Shown here: in pieces, positions 17,597-24,988 of the stretch
Layout: each line of letters opens with the position of its first letter
Numbering within the stretch: the stretch's first letter is position 1
From: Deltaproteobacteria bacterium
GTDB lineage: Bacteria > Desulfobacterota > Binatia > UTPRO1
Assembly (NCBI GenBank): GCA_016200545.1
Contig: JACQEO010000015.1
Location: 1 to 41,229 of the forward strand
DNA: 41,229 nt
Direction of reading: 5' to 3'
Notes under the pieces: model-generated
Seen by the model: only the letters and a program-made list of their open reading frames with translations
Databases searched by the model: none
Told to the model about the DNA's origin: nothing
Program-made: the position numbers and the translations under genes

Positions 17597-18141
17597 AGAC
17601 GGTCTGCGTCCCCCTCGCCCCCGGCTTCGAGGAGATCGAGGCCGTCACGATCATCGACGTGCTGCGACGCGGCGGCGTACGCGTCGTCGTCGCCGGGACG
17701 GAGCCCGGCCCGATCCGCGGCTCGCACGCGATCGCGCTCACGCCCGAGACCACCGTCGACGCCGTCGACGCCGAGTCGCTCGACATGATCGCGCTTCCCG
17801 GCGGCATGCCGGGTACGCTGCATCTCCGGGAAAATCCCGGGGTGCGTGCGCTCGTCGCCCGGCTCGCGGCGCGCGGCTGCTACACGACGGCGATCTGCGC
17901 CGCGCCGATCGTGCTCGCGGCCGAGGGGCTCCTCGTAGGCCGGCACGCGACCAGCCACCCCTCCGTCCGCGAGCAGATCACCGCCGCCGTCTACGAGGAG
18001 GCGGCGGTCGTCGAGGACGGCACGGTCGTCACCAGCCGCGGCGCCGGGACGGCGATGGCGTTCGCGCTTCGCCTGGTGCGCCTCCTCGTCGACGACGCGA
18101 CCGCCGAGCGGCTGCGCGTCGCGATGGTCGCGCCGCGCTGA
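17593..18141 (+). CDS. DJ-1/PfpI family protein (YajL/ThiJ-like)
   Basis: The product has 182 residues, the normal size for DJ-1/YajL. It begins KTVCVPLAPGFEEIEAVT, with the conserved Glu14. The nucleophile elbow YTTAICAAPIVLAAEGLL carries Cys102, aligned with Cys106 of human DJ-1 and YajL. LPGGMPG and TSRGAGTAMAFAL complete the signature. Members act as redox-sensing chaperones or deglycases; the precise activity is disputed. The start is GTG 17593, overlapping the stop of the protease gene. Confidence 0.88.
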   Translation: MKTVCVPLAPGFEEIEAVTIIDVLRRGGVRVVVAGTEPGPIRGSHAIALTPETTVDAVDAESLDMIALPGGMPGTLHLRENPGVRALVARLAARGCYTTAICAAPIVLAAEGLLVGRHATSHPSVREQITAAVYEEAAVVEDGTVVTSRGAGTAMAFALRLVRLLVDDATAERLRVAMVAPR

Positions 18142-18166
18142 TTGCGTCCACGCCATTGTTCCGTTA

Positions 18167-18187
18167 GCGTCGCGCCTTGAGCGACGC
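18167..18187 (+). other. Stem-loop between the DJ-1-like gene and bamD
   Basis: GCGTCGC and GCGACGC form a perfect 7-bp stem around a 7-base loop (GCCTTGA). There is no following T-run, so it is not a classical intrinsic terminator. It could slow transcription between the two units or be a leader hairpin of bamD, whose ATG is 30 bases further on with GGAGG before it. Confidence 0.3.
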
Positions 18188-18217
18188 CGCCCGGCGTCCG
18201 CTCTCGGAGGACCGCGG

Positions 18218-19174
18218 ATGATTCGCCTCGTAACCATCCTCGTGACGCTCGCGCTCGTCGCCGGCTGCAGCGAGAGCAAGCCGAAGGTGAGCGCCGACGA
18301 GTACTACAAAGAGGCGTCCGAGGCGTTCACCAAGAAGAACTACGAGGTCGCCGTCAATCGCTACAAGGAGCTCCTCGACCAGTATCCCTTCAGCGACCAC
18401 GCCGAGGAGGCCGAGCTGGAGATCGCGCACGCGCAGTACAAGAACAAGCACTATCCGGAGGCGATCGCCGCCTTCAACGACTTCCAGCGCATGCACCCGA
18501 TGAGCCCGCACCTTCCTGAGGTCTACTTCCTGCTCGGCAAGAGCTACATGGACCAGATGACCACCACCGACCGCGATCAGGGCGCGTCGGAGAACGCCCA
18601 TGGCTGGTTCCGCGTCGTCATCGACCGTTATCCGACGAGCCCGTTTGCGGCGCAGGCGCGGCGCAAGCTCGCCGACTGCCGCCGCTCGCTCGCCGACCAC
18701 GAGCTCTACGTCGCCAACTACTACTTCAAACGGAAAAATCTGCGCGCGGGCGAGAACCGCGTGAAGGGCATCCTCGAAAATTATTCCGACACGCTCGCGG
18801 CGACGCGCGCCGTCGAGGCGCTCGCCGACGCCTACGCGCTCGCCGGCGACAGCGAACACGAGAGCATGGCGCGCGCCGCCCTCGCCGAGCGGCGTCACGC
18901 CGAGGAGACCGTCGTACCGACGCCCGACCCCATCGACACGGGAAGGAAGAAGAAGCATCACGACGACGCGACCCTCGCCGTCGCGCCCGAATCGAGCGGC
19001 CCGGCGTCGGCGCTCCTCCTCGCCGACCTCACCGCCCGCTACGGGATCGGCCAGGGCGTCAGCACGGCGGCGACGGCGCCGTCCTTGATCGATCCGGTGC
19101 TGACACCCAAGACCGGCGGGCGCGGCGCGCCGCCGCCTCCGGGTGGAAACGAGGCGCCGCTCGGCGGCTACTGA
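18218..19174 (+). CDS. bamD: Outer membrane assembly lipoprotein BamD
   Basis: The product has 318 residues. The signal peptide ends in LVAGC with Cys17 as the lipidation site. The body is TPR-like: SADEYYKEASEAFTKKNYEVAVNRY, LLDQYPFSDHAEEAELEIAHAQY, and DRYPTSPFAAQARRKL with the typical repeated YP(F/T)S motif. BamD is an essential periplasmic partner of BamA in folding outer-membrane beta-barrels. After about residue 230 there is a tail of about 85 residues that is Pro/Gly/Lys/His rich and not seen in E. coli BamD (about 245 residues). Its stop is 2 bases before the GTG I chose for the E1-like gene, so sulfur-transfer genes may be transcribed from the same promoter. Confidence 0.88.
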   Translation: MIRLVTILVTLALVAGCSESKPKVSADEYYKEASEAFTKKNYEVAVNRYKELLDQYPFSDHAEEAELEIAHAQYKNKHYPEAIAAFNDFQRMHPMSPHLPEVYFLLGKSYMDQMTTTDRDQGASENAHGWFRVVIDRYPTSPFAAQARRKLADCRRSLADHELYVANYYFKRKNLRAGENRVKGILENYSDTLAATRAVEALADAYALAGDSEHESMARAALAERRHAEETVVPTPDPIDTGRKKKHHDDATLAVAPESSGPASALLLADLTARYGIGQGVSTAATAPSLIDPVLTPKTGGRGAPPPPGGNEAPLGGY

Positions 19175-19175
19175 G

Positions 19176-19919
19176 GTGATCGCCGCGGCGCCGCAAGAGC
19201 CCGGGAGCGCGGCGCGCGTGCGGCGACTGCGGCAGGCCTCGGTCGCGCTCGTCGGCGTCGGTGCGCTCGGCTGCGCCGCCGCGGAGGCGCTCGCCACGGC
19301 CGGAATCGGACGCCTGGTACTCCTCGACGGCGAGGTCGTCGAGCTCTCGAACCTCCACCGCCAGCTCCTGCACCGCACCGCCGACCTCGGACGCGCAAAG
19401 GTCGAGTCCGCCGCCGCGAAGCTCGCGGAGCGCCATCCGGCGACGACGCTCGAACCGCGGTGCGAGCGCGTGACGGAGACCAACGCCGACGCCTGCCTGC
19501 GCGGCGCTGACTGCATCGTCGACGCGACCGACGGCTTCGCCGCCAAGTTCCTGCTGAACGACGCGGCGCTGCGGCTCGGGATTCCGCTCATGCACGCCGG
19601 CATCGTGCGCTTCCTCGGGCAGCTCATGACGATTCTGCCCGGGCGGAGCGCGTGCTACCGTTGCCTGTTCGACGCGCCGCCCCTCGCGGGCGACGTGCCG
19701 TCCTGTCAGGAAGCGGGCGTGCTCGGCTCCCTGGCCGGCACCATCGGCCTCTTGCAGGCCGCCGAGGTCATTCGCTACTTGACCGGTACCGGCGTGCTAC
19801 TCACCGACCGTCTGCTCACGTATGACGCGCTCGCGGGGCGGTGGCGGCACGTGCGCCTGCGTCGCAATCCCGCCTGTCGGGCGTGCGCCCACGTCACACC
19901 GCATCCCGCCGGCCTCTGA
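19176..19919 (+). CDS. E1-like adenylyltransferase (MoeB/ThiF/HesA family), catalytic subunit
   Basis: The product has 247 residues from GTG 19176. Present are the glycine loop GVGALG (27-32), Asp51, ELSNLHRQ (Asn59, Arg62, Gln63), Lys75 in GRAKVES, Asp119 in VDATDG, and zinc cysteines CYRC (160/163) and CRAC (234/237). Cys177 in PSCQEAGVLG is a candidate thiol. It would adenylate the C-terminal glycine of the ubiquitin-fold carrier encoded 57 bases downstream. Notably the N-terminal RYxRQ helix, whose Arg (Arg14 in E. coli MoeB) reaches into the partner's ATP site, is missing: only about 20 residues precede the Rossmann strand. GTG 19143 would add 11 residues overlapping bamD but does not restore it. 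Confidence 0.85.
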   Translation: MIAAAPQEPGSAARVRRLRQASVALVGVGALGCAAAEALATAGIGRLVLLDGEVVELSNLHRQLLHRTADLGRAKVESAAAKLAERHPATTLEPRCERVTETNADACLRGADCIVDATDGFAAKFLLNDAALRLGIPLMHAGIVRFLGQLMTILPGRSACYRCLFDAPPLAGDVPSCQEAGVLGSLAGTIGLLQAAEVIRYLTGTGVLLTDRLLTYDALAGRWRHVRLRRNPACRACAHVTPHPAGL

Positions 19920-19976
19920 GGCTCGCGGAAGCGCGGGCCAACGGCTACAAGGCGGCCAGAGAGAGGAGAAGGAGTC

Positions 19977-20258
19977 ATGGCCATTCAGGTTCGCATCCCC
20001 ACCCCCCTTCGAAAGCTCACCGGCGGCGCCGAGTCGGTCGCCGCGAGCGGCGCGACGATCGCTGCGATCGTGCAGGATCTCGAGTCCCGGCATCCAGGGC
20101 TGAAGGAACGCATCTGCGACGACAACGGCAAGGTCCGCCGCTTCGTGAACGTCTACGTCAACGGTGACGACATCCGCTTCCTCGACAACCTCCAGACGGC
20201 GGTGAAAGAGGGCGACGAGATCTCGATCGTCCCGGCAATCGCCGGCGGCGCCCGTTGA
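19977..20258 (+). CDS. Ubiquitin-fold sulfur carrier (CysO/ThiS/MoaD-like) with masked Gly-Gly tail
   Basis: The product has 93 residues with a beta-grasp pattern: VRIPTPLRKLTGG, a central helix (IAAIVQDLESRHPGL), VNVYVNGDDIRFL and EGDEISIVPAIAGG. Its position between an E1 and a CysM-type synthase suggests a CysO-like role, with C-terminal thiocarboxylate as sulfide donor for cysteine. Unlike mycobacterial CysO, the chain does not end at Gly91: two further residues, Ala92-Arg93, follow. A JAMM/Mec+-type protease would have to remove them before adenylation, as described for HcyS/HcyD in Wolinella. No such protease gene is in this window. A GAGAGGAGAAGGAG ribosome site precedes the ATG. Confidence 0.85.
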   Translation: MAIQVRIPTPLRKLTGGAESVAASGATIAAIVQDLESRHPGLKERICDDNGKVRRFVNVYVNGDDIRFLDNLQTAVKEGDEISIVPAIAGGAR

Positions 20259-20324
20259 TCCGATGACCGGACGCCGCCCGCCTACGCCTCGGCGCTGCGA
20301 CGGCGCCCGGCGCCGCGAGTCGTC

Positions 20325-21242
20325 ATGCGGGTTCCGAACGTCCTGAGCCTGGTCGGCAACACGCCGCTCCTACGGATCCGCGCGCTCGCGCGCGATCTCC
20401 CGGACGACGTGCGGGTGTTCGCCAAGCTCGAGGGCTTCAACCCCGGGGGCTCGGTGAAGGATCGGCCCGCGCTCAACATGATCCAGGACGGGCTCGCGAG
20501 CGGACGGCTGCGCCCGGGGAAGACGATCCTCGACTCCACCTCCGGCAACACCGGCATCGCGCTCGCGATGTGCGGAGCGGTGCTCGGCTACCCCGTCGAG
20601 CTCGTCATGCCGGAGAACGCCAGCGTCGAGCGTAAGAAGATCATCGGCGCCTACGGCGCGACGGTGATCGCCTCGAGTCCGCTCGAGGGATCGGACGGCG
20701 CCATTCGGCTCTGCCGCGAGGTGCTGGCGCGCAATCCGGAGAAGTACTTCAAGCCCGATCAATACTTCAATCCGGCGAACCCCGAGGCGCACTACAAGAC
20801 GACCGGACCCGAGATCTGGCGGCAGACCGAGGGCACGGTGACGCATTTCGTGACCGGCCTCGGCACCGGCGGCACGATCATGGGGACCGGACGCTACTTG
20901 AAGGAGCGCAACCCCGGCGTGCACGTGATCGGCGTCGAGCCCGACGACGCGTTCCACGGTCTCGAGGGCCTGAAGCACATGGCCAGCTCCATCGTGCCCG
21001 GCATCTACCACGAGGAAGAGCTCGACGGGAAAATTCCCGTCTCGACCGACGACGCCTACGACATGGTCCATCGGCTCGGTGCCGTGGAGGGCATGGTCGT
21101 CGGCCAATCGTCGGGCGCGAACCTCTTCGGTGCTTTGAAATTGGCGCGCACCCTCGAGCGCGGCACCGTCGTCACCGTCTTCTGCGATTTCGGCGACCGC
21201 TACCTGAGCACCAACCTCTGGATCGGCTGGCAAGGCATCTGA
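20325..21242 (+). CDS. cysM: PLP-dependent cysteine synthase, CysM/CysK family
   Basis: The product has 305 residues. The PLP lysine is Lys45 in NPGGSVKDRPAL, the substrate loop is STSGNTG (71-77), the phosphate-binding loop is GTGGTIMGTGRYL, and GQSSGAN lies near the C-terminus. The mycobacterial CysM that uses CysO-thiocarboxylate with O-phosphoserine is of this type. The adjacent carrier and E1 genes argue for the same protein-bound sulfide mechanism, though free-sulfide O-acetylserine sulfhydrylase activity cannot be excluded from sequence. It is followed 8 bases later by the pseudo-E1 gene. Confidence 0.88.
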   Translation: MRVPNVLSLVGNTPLLRIRALARDLPDDVRVFAKLEGFNPGGSVKDRPALNMIQDGLASGRLRPGKTILDSTSGNTGIALAMCGAVLGYPVELVMPENASVERKKIIGAYGATVIASSPLEGSDGAIRLCREVLARNPEKYFKPDQYFNPANPEAHYKTTGPEIWRQTEGTVTHFVTGLGTGGTIMGTGRYLKERNPGVHVIGVEPDDAFHGLEGLKHMASSIVPGIYHEEELDGKIPVSTDDAYDMVHRLGAVEGMVVGQSSGANLFGALKLARTLERGTVVTVFCDFGDRYLSTNLWIGWQGI

Positions 21243-21250
21243 AGACTCCG

Positions 21251-21859
21251 ATGCGCCTCGACGACGCGCAAATCGAGCGCTACAGTCGCCAGCTCGTCCT
21301 GCCGGAAGTGGGTCCGCAGGGCCAGGCGCGTCTCGCCGGCGCGCGCGTCGCGATCGCCACCGTCGGCCCCGCCGCCGAGCGCGTCGTCGCCTATCTCGCG
21401 GCGGCCGGCGTCGGCACCCTCGCTGTCGCGCCGCCGCTGCGAGCGCTCGTCGATCCCGCGCAACCCAATCTCCGTCTCGAGCCGATCGCGCCCGACGCGA
21501 GCCTGCCCTACGACGCCGCGCTCGTCGACACTATGTCGACCAGCGACGTGGCCCGCGCACCGCGTGCCCGGCGGACCTTCTGGATCGCGGAGGGTCGCGC
21601 CGCCGAGATACCTCCGTGCAGCGCGTGCGCCGCGATCGCTCTCGGCCCGACGACCCCGGCCGGCGATACCCTCGCCCCGCTCCGCGACGCGCTCCTCGGC
21701 ACGATCGTCGCGACCGAGATCGTGAAGACCCTCGTCGAAATCGGCACCCCACTCCGCGGCCACGTCCTCACGTACGATCCAGACACGGCATCGCTCGCAA
21801 CGACGCCGGTCGCGGCAGGCAGCCAATGCCCCCGCTGCCGATCCGCAACACGAGACTGA
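21251..21859 (+). CDS. E1-like pseudo-enzyme (MoeB/ThiF homologue lacking the nucleotide site)
   Basis: The product has 202 residues. Its N-terminus IERYSRQLVLPEVGPQGQARL is a textbook MoeB/ThiF start, with Arg10 and Arg13 of RYSRQ. The following strand AIATVGPAAERVVAYLAAAGVG has lost the GxGxxG loop. The LDxDxVxxSNLxRQ segment, the Lys and the catalytic TDN Asp region are missing or shortened. Both zinc knuckles remain (CSAC 123/126, CPRC 193/196), as do the ATEIVKTL helix and the HVLTYDP strand. I infer a non-catalytic partner that completes the ATP site of the E1 encoded at 19176. The frame is clean and continuous, so recent decay is unlikely. Confidence 0.8.
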   Translation: MRLDDAQIERYSRQLVLPEVGPQGQARLAGARVAIATVGPAAERVVAYLAAAGVGTLAVAPPLRALVDPAQPNLRLEPIAPDASLPYDAALVDTMSTSDVARAPRARRTFWIAEGRAAEIPPCSACAAIALGPTTPAGDTLAPLRDALLGTIVATEIVKTLVEIGTPLRGHVLTYDPDTASLATTPVAAGSQCPRCRSATRD

Positions 21860-21946
21860 CGCCTGCTGTGCGGCGTCGCATCACTGGTGTATCTTCCCGC
21901 GATCGAGATCGGCATGTACACGGCGGAAGTCGCTGAAGGGGTGACG

Positions 21947-22642
21947 ATGGTACGACAAGAGGCACGGCGGCGAGCGTGGTTGCGGACGGTGATGATGCTC
22001 GCGATCGCGAGTGGCATCGCCCTCATGAGCGGCTGCGGCAGCGGTGGTGGCGGCGGCTCGTCCGATGGGTTGCTCTGTCAGCAATGCGGCCAGAGCGACG
22101 GCCCGTGTCGGCAATCCGTGACCGTCTCGGGGTCCGATGCACAGGCGCTCTGCCCGTCGGGGCAGACCTCGTGTAGCGTCGATCTCGCGTGCTTTCGCAA
22201 GCTCGGCAGCGCGCAGCGCCGATGCTTTCCCGCCGACGCGCAGTTCCAGCAGTTCGAGTGCGACGGCGCGCGCCCCAACCGCAACACCGCGACGCCCGTT
22301 CCCTCGACGACGCCGACACCCTCGCGCTCCGTCACGCCGACCGCGACCGGCCCGACCGCGACCGGCCCGACCGCGACCGGCGCGACGCCGACCTCGACCG
22401 CGGCGCCCGGCGTCACGGCGACGCTCAGCCCCACACCCGAACCGACACCTCCCGGCTGTGGAAACGGCGTCCTCGACGATGATGAGGAGTGCGACAACAA
22501 CATCATCGACAATTCCTCCTGTTCCGGGGACGTGTGCACGTGTGAAGATTTCTGTGATGGACCCGGCGGAACGCTGAGCTGCAATGCGGCCGACTGCACG
22601 GTGAACTTCAGCAAGTGCACCGGCGGCGGATGCTCGTTTTGA
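21947..22642 (+). CDS. Thr/Pro-rich, cysteine-rich putative lipoprotein
   Basis: From ATG 21947 (GAAGGGG just upstream) the product is about 231 residues. A basic N-terminus and the hydrophobic segment MMLAIASGIALMSGC give a lipobox-like end, followed by a Gly/Ser linker. Next comes a Cys-containing segment (LLCQQCGQ...CFRKLG), then a Thr/Pro-rich stretch built from TATGP repeats (bases 22340-22384), and last a Cys-rich tail (CGNGVLDDDEECDNN and CTCEDFCDG). This is the common architecture of surface lipoproteins in myxobacteria-like and Binatia-like genomes. No function is known. It interrupts the sulfur genes but is co-directional. Confidence 0.6.
   Translation: MVRQEARRRAWLRTVMMLAIASGIALMSGCGSGGGGGSSDGLLCQQCGQSDGPCRQSVTVSGSDAQALCPSGQTSCSVDLACFRKLGSAQRRCFPADAQFQQFECDGARPNRNTATPVPSTTPTPSRSVTPTATGPTATGPTATGATPTSTAAPGVTATLSPTPEPTPPGCGNGVLDDDEECDNNIIDNSSCSGDVCTCEDFCDGPGGTLSCNAADCTVNFSKCTGGGCSF
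22340..22384 (+). repeat. Three 15-base tandem repeats inside the lipoprotein gene
   Basis: The unit ACCGCGACCGGCCCG occurs three times in a row, the last copy with a changed end, encoding Thr-Ala-Thr-Gly-Pro units of a Thr/Pro linker. The copy number could vary by slippage without breaking the frame. Confidence 0.8.
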
Positions 22643-22800
22643 GCCCGAGCTCCCGCACTCAGATCAGCCCACGATGGCGAAATTCGCCGGGATCTGCTTA
22701 GGTGCAACACCGCTTCGTTCACGCCGAACAATTCCCGAGGGAGGTCCAATTCCATGACGAGAGGCTTCGCCCAGATGTCTTCGACGACTTTGCGCGCGGC

Positions 22801-24009
22801 ATGGCGCCCGCGCCCGACGACGGCAGCCCGTACCGCCGGAGCCCGCTCGTGAGTGGCGCGACGATTCTGCCGCACGGCGGCACGTTGGTGAATCGCTGGG
22901 CGACCGACAAGGAGCGCCAGGATTGGATGCGGGAGATCAAAACGCTGAAGCGCATCCACCTCACCCGGCGCGAGATCTCCGACCTCGAGATGATCGGCGT
23001 CGGCTCCTTCAGCCCGCTCGAGGGCTTCATGGGTGAGGCCGACTATCGGGGGACGCGCGAGCGCATGCGGCTCTCGAACGGCCTGCCGTGGACGATTCCC
23101 GTCACGCTCGCGGTCACGAAGGAGGAGGAGCGCGACCTCCACGCCGGCGACGACGTCGTCCTCCTCGAGGACGAGAACCGTCCGCTCGGCATCCTCCACC
23201 TCGCCGAGAAGTTCACCTACGACAAGGAGCGCGAGGCGGCGGAGGTCTACGGCACGACCGAAGCGGCGCATCCGGGCGTGCGCGTCGTCTACGATCAGGG
23301 CGACGTCTACTTGGGCGGCAAGATCACGCTCCTCGATCGTCCCAAGGACATTCCGTTCCGCGAGCACCGACTCGACCCGCTCGAGACGCGCGCGCTCTTC
23401 ATCGAGCGCGGGTGGAAGCGCGTCGTCGCCTTCCAAACCCGCAATCCCGTGCACCGCGCCCACGAATACATCCAGAAGTGCGCGCTCGAGATCGTCGACG
23501 GCCTCCTGCTGCATCCGCTCGTCGGCGAGACCAAGGGCGACGACATCCCCGCCGCGGTGCGCATGGAATGCTACAAGGTCCTCCTCGACAAGTACTACCC
23601 GAAGGACCGCACGGTGCTCTCGGTGCTGCCGGCCAACATGCGCTACGCCGGGCCGCGCGAGGCGATCTTTCACGCCATCGTCCGCAAGAACTACGGCTGC
23701 ACCCACTTCATCGTCGGCCGTGATCACGCCGGCGTCGGCTCGTACTACGGCACCTACGACGCCCACTACATCTTCGACAACTTCACCGCCGACGAGATGA
23801 CGATCACGCCGCTCTTCTTCGACCACACCTTCTACTGCAAGGTGTGCGACAGCATGGCGTCGGCGAAAACGTGTCCCCACCCCGCGAGCGAGCATGTCAC
23901 GCTCTCCGGCACGAAGGTGCGCGAGGAGCTGTCCGCCGGCGAGCGGCCGCCGAAGGAGTTCAGTCGCCCGGAAGTCGCCGACGTGTTGATCCGATCGATG
24001 CGGAAGTGA
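22801..24009 (+). CDS. sat: Sulfate adenylyltransferase (ATP sulfurylase)
   Basis: The product has 402 residues from ATG 22801; the frame is open to 22702, and GTG 22849 with GGAG before it is also plausible since similarity begins at [11 protein letters not shown]. The catalytic motifs of Sat-type sulfurylases are intact: [11 protein letters not shown] (212-222), [11 protein letters not shown] and VGRDHAGVG (305-313). A Cys/His group CKVC...CPH near the C-terminus resembles the zinc site of bacterial Sat. The enzyme makes adenosine 5'-phosphosulfate from sulfate and ATP. No APS kinase domain is fused and no APS/PAPS reductase lies nearby. The location after the carrier/CysM genes suggests assimilatory use. 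Bases 22643-22800 hold no other gene I can support. Confidence 0.88.
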   Translation: MAPAPDDGSPYRRSPLVSGATILPHGGTLVNRWATDKERQDWMREIKTLKRIHLTRREISDLEMIGVGSFSPLEGFMGEADYRGTRERMRLSNGLPWTIPVTLAVTKEEERDLHAGDDVVLLEDENRPLGILHLAEKFTYDKEREAAEVYGTTEAAHPGVRVVYDQGDVYLGGKITLLDRPKDIPFREHRLDPLETRALFIERGWKRVVAFQTRNPVHRAHEYIQKCALEIVDGLLLHPLVGETKGDDIPAAVRMECYKVLLDKYYPKDRTVLSVLPANMRYAGPREAIFHAIVRKNYGCTHFIVGRDHAGVGSYYGTYDAHYIFDNFTADEMTITPLFFDHTFYCKVCDSMASAKTCPHPASEHVTLSGTKVREELSAGERPPKEFSRPEVADVLIRSMRK

Positions 24010-24019
24010 AGTTCTCCGA

Positions 24020-24988
24020 TCACGGCGCCGGCGCGAGCGCCCGCAGGAGCGTTTCGCCCGCCGGGTCCTCGGCGGTGACGGGCACGATCGCGACCTCGTC
24101 CGCCCCCGCCGCGCCATAGGCGGCGAGCCCGTCGCGCAACGCGCTGGGTGTGCCCGCGAGGCACACCGCGCTGATGAGATCGGGCGTGATCGCGGCGGCG
24201 ACGGCGCGCGGATGGGCGCCGGCGCGCGCCAGCCTGACGACGTTCCCGTGACCGGCGTCGGCGAACATCTCGCCGTAGCAGGGTTGGCCGACGTAGAGCA
24301 CGAGCTGGCGTGCGAGCTCGGCGCGCGCCGAGGCGCCGGGCGTGAGCGCCGCCGGCACCCACGCGGTGAGCGGCGGCGGCGGGCGCCCGGCCGCGCGCGC
24401 CGCCGCGGCGAGCGCGTCGCGGATGCGGGCGAGCTGCGCCACCGTGACCAGGTTCACGACGACGCGATCGGCGATCGCCGCCGCGGCGGCGAGCATCCGC
24501 GGGCCGAACGCCGCGACCGCGATCGACGTCTCCGTCTGCGCGCCCGCCGCGAGGCGGAAGCCGTCGGTCGCGACCTGCGCGCCGTGGAAGGCGGAGCGCT
24601 CGCCGCGGAGAATCGGGCGTAGCGCGGCGACGGTCTCGCACATGCGCGCGACCGTTGGACGCCACGTCCGCCCGTGCCAGCGCTCGATGACCGTCGGCGT
24701 CGAGGCGCCGAGCGCGAGGTGCGCCGGCCGCGCGCCGAGAACGCTCACCGACGCGACGCCGAGCGCCAGCGCCGCCGGGTCGCGCGTTGCGAGCGGCAGC
24801 GGTCCGACGGTGAGCGTGATGCGAGCCGTCGCCCGCGCCAACGCGGCGGCGAGCGCGAAGGCGTCGAAGGTCATCATCTCGCCGATCCAGAGCGAGCCGT
24901 ATCCCAGACGGTTGGCCGCCTCCCCGATCGCCACCGCCTCGAGGACGGGACGGTCGAGCCAGTACGGTATGACGACGCCGAGCCTCAC
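24020..24988 (-). CDS. LLM-class (F420/flavin-dependent) oxidoreductase
   Basis: The product has 322 residues from GTG 24988. A bacterial luciferase-like TIM barrel is indicated by RLGVVIPYWLDRPVLEAVAIGEAANRLGYGSLWIGE, ITLTVGPLPLATRDPAALALG and the later LYVGQPCYGEMFADAG. The pattern is closest to F420-dependent LLM enzymes, but FMN use cannot be excluded. The substrate is unknown. Its GTG overlaps the stop of the membrane glycosyltransferase-like gene (GTGA), so the two are coupled. It converges on sat, with 10 bases between stops. Confidence 0.78.
   Translation of the reverse strand: MRLGVVIPYWLDRPVLEAVAIGEAANRLGYGSLWIGEMMTFDAFALAAALARATARITLTVGPLPLATRDPAALALGVASVSVLGARPAHLALGASTPTVIERWHGRTWRPTVARMCETVAALRPILRGERSAFHGAQVATDGFRLAAGAQTETSIAVAAFGPRMLAAAAAIADRVVVNLVTVAQLARIRDALAAAARAAGRPPPPLTAWVPAALTPGASARAELARQLVLYVGQPCYGEMFADAGHGNVVRLARAGAHPRAVAAAITPDLISAVCLAGTPSALRDGLAAYGAAGADEVAIVPVTAEDPAGETLLRALAPAP

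Noticed and set aside
21251..21859. Second E1-like gene as a simple decayed duplicate
   Set aside because: The frame is clean, the zinc knuckles and N-terminal arm are conserved, and the losses are restricted to the nucleotide site, which is not the pattern of random decay.
22702..22800. N-terminal extension of the sat reading frame
   Set aside because: Similarity to ATP sulfurylases begins after 22849; the extension has no conserved features or ribosome site.
22078..24117. 679-codon open frame on the minus strand
   Set aside because: Antisense of sat and the lipoprotein gene. A short stretch opposite 22690-22800 looked protein-like but shows no motif and no start.
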